Below, one piece after another: positions 24,310-34,630 of a stretch of 64,000 nucleotides of DNA. The position numbers were made by a program, and so were the translations under genes. Source of the stretch: Melampsora larici-populina 98AG31 (taxonomy: Eukaryota; Basidiomycota; Pucciniomycetes; Pucciniales; Melampsoraceae); NCBI RefSeq assembly GCF_000204055.1, contig NW_006768780.1:36286-100285 (forward strand), in the 5' to 3' direction. The notes below the pieces were generated by a model. That model was not told the origin of the DNA, did not search any database, and saw only the letters and a list, made by a program, of their open reading frames with translations. The stretch's first letter is position 1, and each line of letters starts with the position of its first letter.

Positions 24310-27300
24310 ATGGCTTTATTTGGAGAAGAAGTCAAGCCAGCCAAGAAACGAGCCCGACGTGATAACCCAGCAGGCGAAGGAAGCGCAAGCCAGAGATGGA
24401 ACCAACTGCAGACTCGCAAAGCTGAAGCAGCTCAGGCCCGGCTTGGCTCTCTGAAGACTGAACATCAGCCTGTTCAGGATCAAATTTCCTCTGAACCACC
24501 TCTGCAGCATCATGATCTCGATAGTAATGAAGATGACGATGGTGACAATGGTGATGAAGTTATTGCACCACAGGTGTATGAAGAGCTCCATCTGGTTGAA
24601 GAGGCAAACCCAGCCTCTGGAGAAGGAGATAATCTGACAGTGATACCGGCCAACCGATCTGACTACTATCGAGGTGTAACTTACCAAGAGCGAACACTTT
24701 GTGAAGAAGCTGACTGGCAGGATGTCATTCCACAAATCTTTAGGGTGTTCATACCTTGTGCTCAGAAGACTCGACAATGGGGCGACCAGAATTTATGGAA
24801 TTTTGACTGGAATTCTCAGTGCAGATGTGCTGGTTGGCAGAAGTCTGAGGTTGAAGTGGATGCTATAGATATCTTAAGTGAGTGTATCCTGACTCAGCTC
24901 AGACAATTGTCATCCTTGATTTGAAGTGTATATCAATGTTTGTTCATAGGCCGTCAGAAGATCAAACTTCAGACCTGTCGATGCATTCCTGATGTAGTGC
25001 GGCTAGTTATGAAAGGCTACATGGGTGGTTCAGCAGATCGGCCACGGACTGCATTCTCGATCCGTTTACTACGCTTTAATCACATACTGTGGAAGCATTG
25101 CACAGCTCGTCTTGCTCCCTTTGTTGAGGGGCTAAATGAGTTCCTTGATGCCTCAAATGCTCTTTTTTTGGTACCAGGTACTGATAATGTAAGTATTTCT
25201 CTCATCTCAAAATTGTTATCTATACTAAAACTTCTTTTTGGCAGGGTAGACTCGCGACTGGCGAAAGAACTTCTCAGCAGCTGTTGATGCGTATCGGGAG
25301 ATGATTCGGCTTGAGGAAGAGATGGTTACGAAAGCTTTGCATTTAACACCAATTGATCAGCTTGCATCAAACTGCCCACCTTGCTTTGGACCGGTTGTTC
25401 CAGGAAAGCGAGCAGAAGAGCCCAACTATATCATATGCTTAGATGGTAATTTCCAGCACAGGCGACACATGGCTGCAAGTGCTTCTTGGCGAGGTGAGAG
25501 CGGACTTTTACCCTCTCTTTTCATTTCACCAGAGCTTGTGAAGGTGTGGGAGTCGCAATTGGGGCAACGAGGGCGTAACAATCGTCAACAGAAACCTGAA
25601 GTCATTGTAAGACAATTGAAACTTCTATGCATATAAATATATGTTTATTGACATTTTTCTATTGTTGCCTCAGGACCCATGTACTAGCCAGCACACAGCA
25701 GCCAATGATGTACGCGGTAGACAGACTTGGAAGGGGTTTGATGAGACAGGTCTGATGGGTATGGCATGCCGCCATGATCATCTGCTTAAGTTAATCAATA
25801 TTGTACAGACAGGCGAACGGTGTGTGGTTCAGACATCTCGTATATTTTTAGAATACTCACTTACTTCTTTACTCACAGGGGTGAATACCCTCTTGCAATG
25901 CTTGACTGGATTCTCAAGCGAACTGTCAACAATGATCAGACTTCCACCTTGTTTGGAGTACTATATGACATTGGATGTAACCTAGAGAAGAGCATCAAAA
26001 AGGTTGTACACTTTTGTTCTATCTGACCAAACGGTTCATTCACTGAAAACACATTTTCTTAATATGTAGAGAAACTTTTTTGAACGGTTTATTGATCAAA
26101 TGAAGTTTGGAACAAGTGTCTTCCACTCATACGTACACCAGTGGTCATGTCAATTAAGGTACAACCCACGATTGAATGTAGATTGGGGGCTGTCAGATGG
26201 TGAAGGTCTCGAAAGGATATGGTCCGCTCTGTCATCCTTGGTTGGCCCTTCGCGGTACTGTACGAAGCTTCACAGGCTTGTTGCTTTATACCTGCGTGCA
26301 ACTCATCACAATGAGGCTCGTAGATTTGCATCTGGTTTGTCAAACTTTTTTTGATTCCGAAATACACAGTACATTCTAAATGAAAGGAAATGACTTTTTG
26401 TGTAGTTAAATGGTTATTGAAACGCTTGTCAACAAGCCATCAACTATATTCTGAAAGCGACCAAAAGTTAAATCACTTGAAGACCAATCCTGCTTACTCT
26501 GACCAATATTTTGAGACCCAATGGAACAGACAGCGGGAGTCTCAGTTGCAGGTGATGGTTCACGATAATTTGCAAAGCTTGGAGGAAAAAGTGAACAAGC
26601 TGACCAGCCTGGAAGAAAGCTACCATGAGTCCGAGTTGAGCATACTTTTGATTATTTTTAATTTTTCCAAGGATCTTTGATAGTCAACCTTGATTTGGAT
26701 GATATAGGGAAGAACTCGAGTTTTTGCGGGCTAAGCACAGAAGAGATAGGACTCCACTCGAAAATGATAAGATCAATAACCTACCGGTGAGATTGAGAAT
26801 ACTGCAGGGTGAGATTGATCAATTAGTTGAAAACCTAGGTGGAGATCATTACAGGGATATGCCGTCTGATAGTAAGTATCTTTTGCTGATGATTTGGAAG
26901 TATTACTCTGATATAAATATTAAAATATTGAATAGCTCCAAAAGGTGCCAAACTTATCCGAATCCGAGTGGCAAAGTCAACATTGTATGGTGCCAAAGTG
27001 GATTTGTTTGAAATGCAAAAGCTCAGTGATCGCAGAGAAGGTGTGTAGATAGCATGCACATTTCAATTATTTTAGTTCCATTGCTGATATTACAACCCTA
27101 TGAAGGAACCCGTCTTCAACAAAAAACAAAGCGAGATTTGAGAGTCAAGCAAACGGCTTTGAAGAAGAAACACGATACATTCCACAAACTGGTTACGGAA
27201 TTTAATGAAGCATTCCCATCTCCGCATCCTATTAATTGCCCTCCTTTTGACGACATCAAAGGACTTCCAGTATTTGATCCTTTCTGGGATATGGGTGACT

Positions 27301-28000
27301 TAACCCATCCAACGGAAGCCTGGGCTGTGGATCAAAAGACTAAAGAGGGCATTGTGGCATATCGTGATAAGATCCATGCTTTTGATGAGCTGCGTCGTGT
27401 AGGGCGTGAGTGCAGACAGTCAATAAAGTGGGCATTGGAAATGGACACAAAGATTCAGTTGCTTGAGACTAGGATAGAAGGTGAGTAGTTGATAAGCAAA
27501 GTTGTCAATTGGATGATAAAGCTCATGGTATATATGGTGTTTCAGATGAGAATCCAGATGATGATTCAAGTAAATGGATGGTAGGATTAGTGGGATCTAC
27601 CAAGGCAAAACCTGCAGATCGATTGAATGAAAGTAAAAATATCTTACGTGGTATTGTTGGACATCTCCGTCAGGATTTCTCTCGCCTATGGATGTCGTGG
27701 AACTGTGGGATGCCTCAGCTCCTGGATGGTACTGCTGAATATAGTCAGATGTTGGAACCAGAAGAAGCCTTGTTGACAACAAGGTGGGCAGGATTAGTTG
27801 AGACAAGTAGGTTGATGTGGAAAGCAAATTCCCAAGCAGAGATTGTAGAGGCCACACCTATGGATGAGGGAGAATTGGCCGAGCAACATCTGGCCAACCT
27901 TGATGAATACCTTGATGAAGACAACGGTGAAGAGGATGATTTGGAAGAGGTCAACAAGAATGAAGATGTTGATTCAGATGAGGGTATTGATCTTGATTAA
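24310..28000 (+). CDS. KDZ transposase (CxC1-type cysteine cluster)
   Basis: Catalyses element transposition. Exons 24310-24877, 24950-25188, 25250-25606, 25674-25819, 25879-26002, 26070-26334, 26406-26628, 26708-26871, 26936-27040, 27106-27480 and 27546-28000 are all in phase and give 1006 aa with no stop. After an NLS-like start (KPAKKRARR) comes a cysteine cluster (NSQCRCAGWQ...LQTCRCIPDVV), the CxC1-type region preceding KDZ transposases. The RNase-H-like core shows LDGNFQHRRH (D334), DETGLMGMACRHD, YDIGC (D467) and WGLSDGEGLERIWS (E523/E526), the expected D-D-E order. A coiled-coil C-terminus and an acidic tail follow. It is the only transposase between the terminal repeats and is intact, so the element may be able to move itself. 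Confidence 0.85.
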
Positions 28001-28059
28001 GGTGTTATTGATTTGTATTTGCCGCTGTGAATCTGCTCTACAATGTTTTGAAGCACCTT

Positions 28060-28950
28060 TTATTTGCTCTACAATTTTATGAAGCGCCTTTTATCTGCTG
28101 TGAAGCTTTCCACACTGCTGTGAAGCACCTGTTAGATGCTGTGAAGCTGCTCTATAATGGTTTGAGGCTTTTCGCACTGCTGTGAAGCATCTTTATATGC
28201 TGTGAAGGTGCTCTAGAATATTTTGAGGCTGTCCGCACTGCTGTGAATCATCTTTACATGCTGTGAAGCTGCTCTTCAATATATAACAGGTGCTGTGAAG
28301 CACCTGTTATATGCTGTGAAGCTGCTCTATAATGGTTTGAGGCTGTCCGCACTGCTGTGAAGCATCTTTACATGCTGTGAAGCTGCTCTTCAATGGTTTG
28401 GAGCTGTCCGCACTGCTGTGAAGCATCTTTACATGCTGTGAAGGTGCTCTATGATATTTTGAGGCTGTCCGCACTGCTGTGAAGCATCTTTACATGCTGT
28501 GAAGCTGCTCTTCAATCTTTTGAAGCTTTCCCCCCTGCTGTGAAGCGCCTTTTATCTGCTGTGAAGCTGCTCTATAATGGTTTGAGGCTGTCCGCACTGC
28601 TGTGAAGCATCTTTACATGCTGTGAAGCTGCTCTTCAATGGTTTGGAGCTGTCCGCACTGCTGTGAAGCATCTTTACATGCTGTGAAGGTGCTCTGATAT
28701 TTTGAGGCTGTCCGCACTGCTGTGAAGCATCTTTACATGCTGTGAAGCTGCTCTTCTTGTTTTGGAGCTGTCCGCACTGCTGTGAAGCACCTTTACATGC
28801 TGTGAAGGTGCTCTATGATATTTTGAGGCTGTCCGCACTGCTGTGAAGCACCATGCTGTGAAGCTGCTCTTCAATGTTTTGGAGCTTTCTGTACTGCTGT
28901 GAAGCACCTATTATATGCTGTGAAGCTGCTCTTCAATGTTTTGGAGCTTT
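28060..28950 (-). repeat. Right subterminal array of about 62-bp repeats (TGCTGTGAAG family)
   Basis: Head-to-tail copies of TGCTGTGAAGCTGCTCT..., TGGTTTGAGGCTGTCCG..., CACTGCTGTGAAGCATCTTTACA repeat immediately after the transposase stop codon. Read on the minus strand they match the left array (CTTCACAGCAGTGCGG...CTTCACAGCAT). Together the two arrays form the inner part of long inverted repeats. Confidence 0.9.
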
Positions 28951-29171
28951 CCGTACTGCTGTGAGGGCCCTATCAGAGCACTCTGTGAGTCACACAGAGC
29001 GCTCTGGCAAAACCTTGTGTGACTTACAAAAAGTTCAATTTGAGTTGTTTCAAAGTCACAAGTTTGTTAGCCCAGTGCATCTTACGTGCTCTGGGCTTTA
29101 CAATCGATTCAAAGTCGATGGTGTATGCCATCTTCCCTTCGACTTCGTAGTCGCTTCTTACAGGAGGCGCG
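28945..29171 (-). repeat. Right terminal inverted repeat of the KDZ element (unique part)
   Basis: The reverse complement aligns with 9899-10170. It carries CCTATCAGAGCACTCTG, GAGCGCTCTGGCAA, GTGCTCTGGGCTTTAC, a CGACTTCGTAGTCGC block and finally AGGAGGCGCG. Immediately beyond, the sequence is coding (minus strand) for the MULE-like protein. Confidence 0.75.
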
Positions 29172-29941
29172 AATGGCTGCATGAATTGAATTTTGACCAA
29201 TGGATAAAATGGACCTAATACTGCCATCCTGCGGATTCATATCCCATGTGGACCGCGATGAAAAGAACTTCATCAACTTGGTATAAATATGTTTTGATTT
29301 ACCACTTGACCCGCTGTACCAAAACGTGGTATGCACTGCATACATGCACTCGGTCATGGCATTGAGCCAACACCGGTTTTTGTGACCTTGCTTGTAACAA
29401 GCTTGAAATCCTTGATAGGTGGTCACCGGGTTACAATCGACATTGAGGGAACCTTTGGGCTGTCCCAGTTTTTTGGGTGGACCAAGCAAAGCATTTGTGG
29501 TGTCCGGTGGGCGACCATCATTCTTTTCGAGCTTGCGATTTTGAGTCTTCTTGGACCAGCCAAGTAGCTGAGCTACTTTTGCATAATTCTTGTGTCCATA
29601 TTTGACTGGAACCCCGCGAAGTAGATCCTCGTGATCTCTTTGAAGGCATTTCACAAATGCATACAACTGTACAGTCAACTCTCTCTAAGTTGATGTCTCT
29701 TTAAGTGCATAATTCTTTATGTGCATAAGAATTTTTTCCGCCATTTTTGGCGGCACCAAAACCAAGTGTTAACTGCATAAAATCCCTTAACTGCATACTG
29801 CATAAGATTTTGAGCCGCCATAAGTCCATATAGGTGCATAAATTCTATGTAAAATTTGATTTCTCTCAGGTTCTGCCTGATTCTGCACGTCTCCACAATC
29901 CCACCAAACCTTCAAAGCTTCCATACTTCACACTCCAAACA

Positions 29942-32278
29942 ATGCCCAACAAATCAACAAGAAGGTTTGGAGTTGATCCAGTCCAATATGAAACCGAGAA
30001 TCCTCCACATGCTATCCGTGTAGGAAACATCCTTTACCTTTCAAATTCTGATCTTCCTCTCTCAAAAATTGAAGCCGAAAGCATGGCTACGGAAGAGTTC
30101 GAGATTGATCAACTTCAGACTGGTCTCAAATCATTGAAAGCCAGCTGCGACAAGAAAATCTCCGATCTCACTCAACGCCAAAATCGAGGTGAAACTCTTT
30201 CTGCTGAAGATGAAGAATGGCTTGATCAGAACGGAAATCTTATTACCGAGCAACTTGTGATCAATGAAATCCTCAACCTTGATGAGAACTCCAGCCAATG
30301 TCTCAGTCGCTCCCAGTTTGATGCCATCACGGTTCTTTCCGAGGGCTATGAACAACACAAGCTTGATCAGAAAGTAGAAAATCAATCAAATAAAAGAAAA
30401 AGAAACTCACCCCAGCCAAATTCGAAGCCAACAAAGCTCAAAGGTGCAAAGAAATCAAAAGGGACGTCAACCAAAATCTGCTCGGCCACGATTTCTCAGA
30501 AGCTCCAGATTCTCGACTGGTTCCATGCAAATGGAGAAAGCCAGAAGAAAACAGTTGAGCACTTTAGTTTACACTTACCCGATCTCAACTTGAAGCAACC
30601 AACACTCAGCCGATGGATTGGCTCTGAGGTCAAGATCCGCGAGACTGCTCCAGTCAACTCACAAACAGCTCTTCGAGTCCGACCAGTGAAGCATTCTGAC
30701 ATTGAGACAATGCTTGAACAATGGCTTGACGAGGCTTATGCTTCTGGAGTCATCATTACGGGTGAGGTAATCAAAGCTCAATGGAAGGACTTTGCTCGTA
30801 AAAAGAACCTCCCCGAAGATCAATGGCTTCGGGTGAGTGATGGATGGCTCACCCGATTCAAAACTCGACACAACATCCAGCTCTACACTAACCATGGCGA
30901 AGCTGGGTCAGTTGACATGGCGACTGTCAAAGATGAAATCAAACGGGTTCAAGATATCAATCGAGAATTTAATTATTCAGACATATACAATATGGATGAG
31001 ACTGCATTGTTTTATGCGTAAGTTTTGTTTTTAACATCCTTTCTTCATATGTCCTCATCATCATTGTTTTGTTCTTTTAGCATGCCACCTGATTGAGGTC
31101 TGGCAAAGGAGGGCAAATCTGGAGTGAAAGGGGTTAAAGCTCGGATCACGATCGTAGTCACCACCAATGCTGATGGATCCGACAAACGACATCTTACTTT
31201 CATTGGTCACGCCCGTCATCCACAGCCTTTCAAGAGGAAAGGGGGTCGTGAGGCTCATAACCTTGATTATCACTGGAACTCGAAGGCTTGGATGACTAGC
31301 TCTATCTTTGCCGAGTGGATTTATGAGTGGGACCGCAATCTAGCTGTAGAGAAGAGAAACATAATCCTATGGGTCGATAACTTCTCTGGACACGTTGTTC
31401 CAGAAGGATCTCTCAAGAATATCCGACTTGAAAAGTTCAAGCCCAATCTAACCTCTCACATCCAGCCATGCGATGCTGGGATAATCCGAACATTCAAAGC
31501 TCATTATTGAAAACGGTTCATCAATCGATTGATTTGAAACTTTTCGCAAGGCATGTGTGGTGCCGAGATATACAAAATCAACATATTACAAGCCATGAAG
31601 ATGGCTAAACATGCTTGGAACTCGGTTTCATCAAACACTATCAAGCACTGCTGGGCTCATACAAAAGTAATTTCCATCAATGGAAACTTTTCTATGTAAG
31701 CCTTTGATCCTTTCTTCTTTACCCAATCATATCAATGCGTTAATTCACTGAATATCGCTCGGTCTCGATCTCTTCCAAAAGCGAGGAGACTCACTCGGAG
31801 ATCGAAGAAGGTTTAAGAAATTTACAAGCAATTGGCGCTCTCTCATCATCGAACACAATCTCACTAGAGAACCATTATTCAATCCATAGACGAGATTGAG
31901 ATTTCACACGAGGTCTCATCAACAGAAGATATATTCAATGAATACTGTCTTAACCACAAGGAATCTGAAGCCGAAGAGAATCCATCAGAACTTGAACCCN
32001 NNNNNNNNNNNNNNNNNNNNNNNNNNNNNNNNNNNNNNNNNNNNNNNNNNNNNNNNNNNNNNNNNNNNNNNNNNNNNNNNNNNNNNNNNNNNNNNNNNNG
32101 CTATGAAAGAATGTCGACTCTGTTTCGCTTCATTGAAACACAAGACTGTGTTGAGGCAGATGATTGTGATGCCCCTTTGCACAAGCTTGAAAGATACATC
32201 AAGACTCAAATCTTTCATTCTTTCTCAAAACAAACTGACCTCACCGATTTTTTCCAAATACATCACAACAACAAATGA
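29942..32278 (+). pseudogene. Pogo-like transposase (CENP-B HTH + DDE_1), inactivated
   Basis: The ATG at 29942 (MPNKSTRRFG) was chosen. An acidic N-terminus is followed by a helix-turn-helix pair: SQKLQILDWFHANGESQKKT...PTLSRWI, then ITGEVIKAQWKDFA...VSDGWLTRFKTRH, as in CENP-B/pogo proteins. The DDE core is NMDETALFYA (exon end 31017; intron to about 31080), IILWVDNFSGHV and SHIQPCDAGIIRTFKAHY. TGA stops at 31094, 31508 and 31535 break the frame where Arg is expected. The last exon ends KQTDLTDFFQ, which fits a PCNA-interacting PIP box, a feature known at the C-terminus of pogo transposase. Part of the 3' half is hidden by the N gap. Confidence 0.85.
32000..32099. other. Assembly gap (100 N)
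   Basis: Exactly 100 unknown bases lie within the pogo-like element, a conventional placeholder length. The reading frame across the gap cannot be judged, and this may hide either a collapsed repeat or only a few bases. Confidence 1.
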
Positions 32279-34630
32279 TTTCCTGTAGTGAACCTTATGC
32301 GATATTTTTGTTTTTCTTTTTATGCAAACCTTTTCCATGTGGTTGAAATGGATTCTATATGACACAATGTCTCTCTCTCTGCTGCGATTTCTTTGATAAA
32401 GAAGTGCACATCATATCCCTCTATCTGCAAATTTCCATGCAGTTAGAGGGCATATTCCTCTAACTGCAACATTTCATGCAGTTAGAGGGTATGCATACTA
32501 TCATGCACTTAGAGAGAAGAGCTCCGTAAGTGAATATTCCTCTAAGTGCATAACATTTCCACCCGCACATGTGTATGCACTTAGAGAGAGTTGACTGTAC
32601 TAGTCCTATTTGAACAGTACAGTTGCCCTCCCTGGATACGCAGCAGCTTCAGTCACGGTGGTGGAAAGATGATGTAGAGTAGGAGTAGAAGTTACGTACA
32701 AAATCATGTAATAAACACTATGCAGAGATTCTTGGGCGTTTGTTGTTTCTGGCAAAGGATCAATGCAAAGGCCGTCATTGTCTAATTGCTTTGGTCAAGA
32801 TTGGAAAAGCATGGTCTCAATGTCTGAGGTCTGCCACCATTTGATCCACTTCTTGGCTTTTGGGTATTCATGGGGAAGCTTCGCCATTTTTTCTGTGAAC
32901 GTCAAGTCGCCAGGTTTGTCTTTCTCCAAAAGTGCCATAGCCGCCTTCTGAAATAAACCCTACAAAATTATTTCATCAAAAGAAATAAGAGACACAATCA
33001 AAATCCACGAAGAATGGGAAGACAAAATTCAAGCAAGGAAAACCCATACCTCTTTCTCCCTGGGAATAATAGCATGGTTCCTCTTCATGCGGGTGACCTG
33101 TGCTCAAAAGTGCTCTTTGCACCCTTGTAGTTTGGACAGTGCCATGTTGCGATTGGTCTCTTCAAACACCTCCATGTAAGCAATGATAAAGCCATTTTTC
33201 TGTGCCAAAGAAAAATCGACCACCTGTCAAACAAGCGTATCACGTTTGGCGTTGGTAAGTCGAGGATCGCTTTGTACTTGTTTCATGAGGGTGACAAAGT
33301 GTGCGGCGTAGTGCTTCTTGCTGATACCTCTCAACCAAGTTAGCTGAACTGGCATCCATCGCTTCAGGACACCGTGGTACATTGAGGTTGAAAGTAAGTA
33401 GCCATTCACAAAGAATTTATAGGTGACGTCTGAAAGTAGACCACCTCCGTAAAATCGGTCGTCATTGTCACGGGAAAGCAGCTGTTCTGCCATCCATTCA
33501 GTTTGAAATGTCATGTGCGTGTTTTCTGGCAGGAAAGAACAAGAGATCATGCGCAAACCACGACTAATAAGGGTGAGATTTGAGAAAATCAATAGAATCA
33601 TCAGCAAATATTTTGTAAAAATAATCTACTTGACAAAAACTTACTCTGCCCAATGGCCCATGTCTAAGATGAAGCTATCTGCTGTGCCAGGTATCCTCTT
33701 TTCAGGAATGACACCCGCATCTACGAGGAGCTTTCGGCGGTAGTATGCCGAGCGGTGAAGGTTTCCGAATGCTGGGTGGATGTTGGTAACTGTGGTGATC
33801 TCTTTTTTCCCAGCTGGAGCGCGCCCGACCTTCCAATCAGGAAAGCAACAGCACATAGAATCAGCATTAACACCACACAAAAATATGATGATGAAGACAT
33901 ACCTTCAGTCGTAATGGCCCCACATCTGGGTTTTTGACCACTTTTTTGCTAAGTTTGTCAAGAGACAGCTTGTCTGGCTTTCCACGACAAGGCCATGGGT
34001 GGTCGTGGATCCCACAGTGTCGAATGATTCCCCAGCCAGTTGGTAGATGCTTGTCCATACGGCATATTGTGTTGTTGCGGCGGATATACATGAGGTAGTC
34101 AGTGCATCGGGCTGCTGGGCACTTCTGGGGTCTGATAGCAGATTGGAAAAGTCAGAAAGGTCCGATTCAGCGATTTGAAAGAGCATGAATTACTTGCTCT
34201 CCCAATCCAATCTCTTGTTGGAGGAAGTGGGGGGCGAGCCAGGGTATTCACATTCCAGGTTCTTGCAGAGTAGGACACCTAAGCAGGTGTATCAAACTAT
34301 TTGCCAGTCGGAGCCTTTGCTTGTGCCACCACCAGAGGTAACGTAGGTAAAACCAAAAGTTCCCCAGTTGATGAGGGTTTCGCCGGGTTGCCTGACATAG
34401 ACCGTGTTACCATTTGGCAGTAACGGATACCCTTGGTCGTCAAGGGTGGTGTCCTCGTCAATGTAGGTAGTGAAAGATGGCCGGTTGAGTGGCAGACCAA
34501 AGGTCTTCTTGCCCTTCTTTGGTGCATGTTTCCTTGCTGTTCCTTCCTGTTCCTCATAACGTTGGGTTGGTGCCGGTGGTTGGTGCTCAGAATTGGTTGT
34601 GCCGACTTCAAAGTCACATGAGTCACTCAT

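Larger units (their letters stand above)
9899..29171. mobile_element. Giant KDZ-type DNA transposon, about 19.3 kb, with four intact genes
   Basis: The two ends are imperfect inverted repeats. From 9899 inward the left end reads GGCGCCT...AAGCGACTACGTAGTCG...AAAGCCCAGAGCAC. The reverse complement of the right end reads CGCGCCT...AAGCGACTACGAAGTCG...AAAGCCCAGAGCAC. Homology continues through CCAGAGC...CTCTGATAGGG into mirror-image arrays of about 62-bp repeats. Inside are protein A (-), a FAR1-like/OTU protein (+), a TET/JBP-like dioxygenase (-) and an 11-exon KDZ transposase (+). All four splice to full open frames, so the copy may be autonomous and young. KDZ (Kyakuja/Dileera/Zisupton) elements with TET/JBP genes are known from basidiomycetes. 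The exact tips and the target duplication could not be fixed. Confidence 0.75.
29672..32597 (+). mobile_element. Pogo-like (Tc1/mariner superfamily) element with perfect TIRs and TA duplication
   Basis: The termini CAGTCAACTCTCTCTAAGT (29672-29690) and its exact reverse complement (32579-32597) are flanked by TA on each side (29670-29671 and 32598-32599). The 2.93-kb element carries subterminal repeats of TAAGTGCAT and TAACTGCAT in both orientations at both ends. It encodes a decayed CENP-B-domain DDE transposase. A run of 100 Ns lies inside, so the length depends on the gap estimate. It is inserted in an exon of the MULE-like gene. Confidence 0.92.
29172..34630 (-). pseudogene. Decayed MULE-like transposase with WRKY/GCM-type finger, split by a pogo element
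   Basis: The minus-strand start is MSDSCDFEVG at 34630. Order of parts: a zinc-finger region with CLGVLLC, LECEY, KCPAARC and HCGIHDHPWP (GCM/WRKY type); a DDE-like core with LLSDVTYKFFVNGYL, RWMPVQLTWLRGISKKHYAAHF and VVDFSLAQKNGF; then GCKEHF, TNAQESLHSVYYMIL; and past the inserted element QLYAFVKCLQRD. The C-terminal part has a cysteine-protease-like box KNRCWLNAMTECMYAV. In-frame TGA stops lie at 34294, 33229, 33106 and 32797 (minus strand). Removing 29672-32597 with one TA restores reading across the insertion. The 3' end stops at the right edge of the KDZ element, so the last exons are missing. Family assignment is by finger and core motifs; the exact superfamily is less certain. Confidence 0.65.

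Noticed and set aside
9880..29190. Target-site duplication of the KDZ element
   Set aside because: No convincing 8-bp direct repeat was found beside the inferred tips, and the tips themselves are uncertain by several bases.
28674..29218. Open frames in the right array and right terminal repeat
   Set aside because: Translations of the TGCTGTGAAG repeat; no start context, no homology, and they cross the element border.
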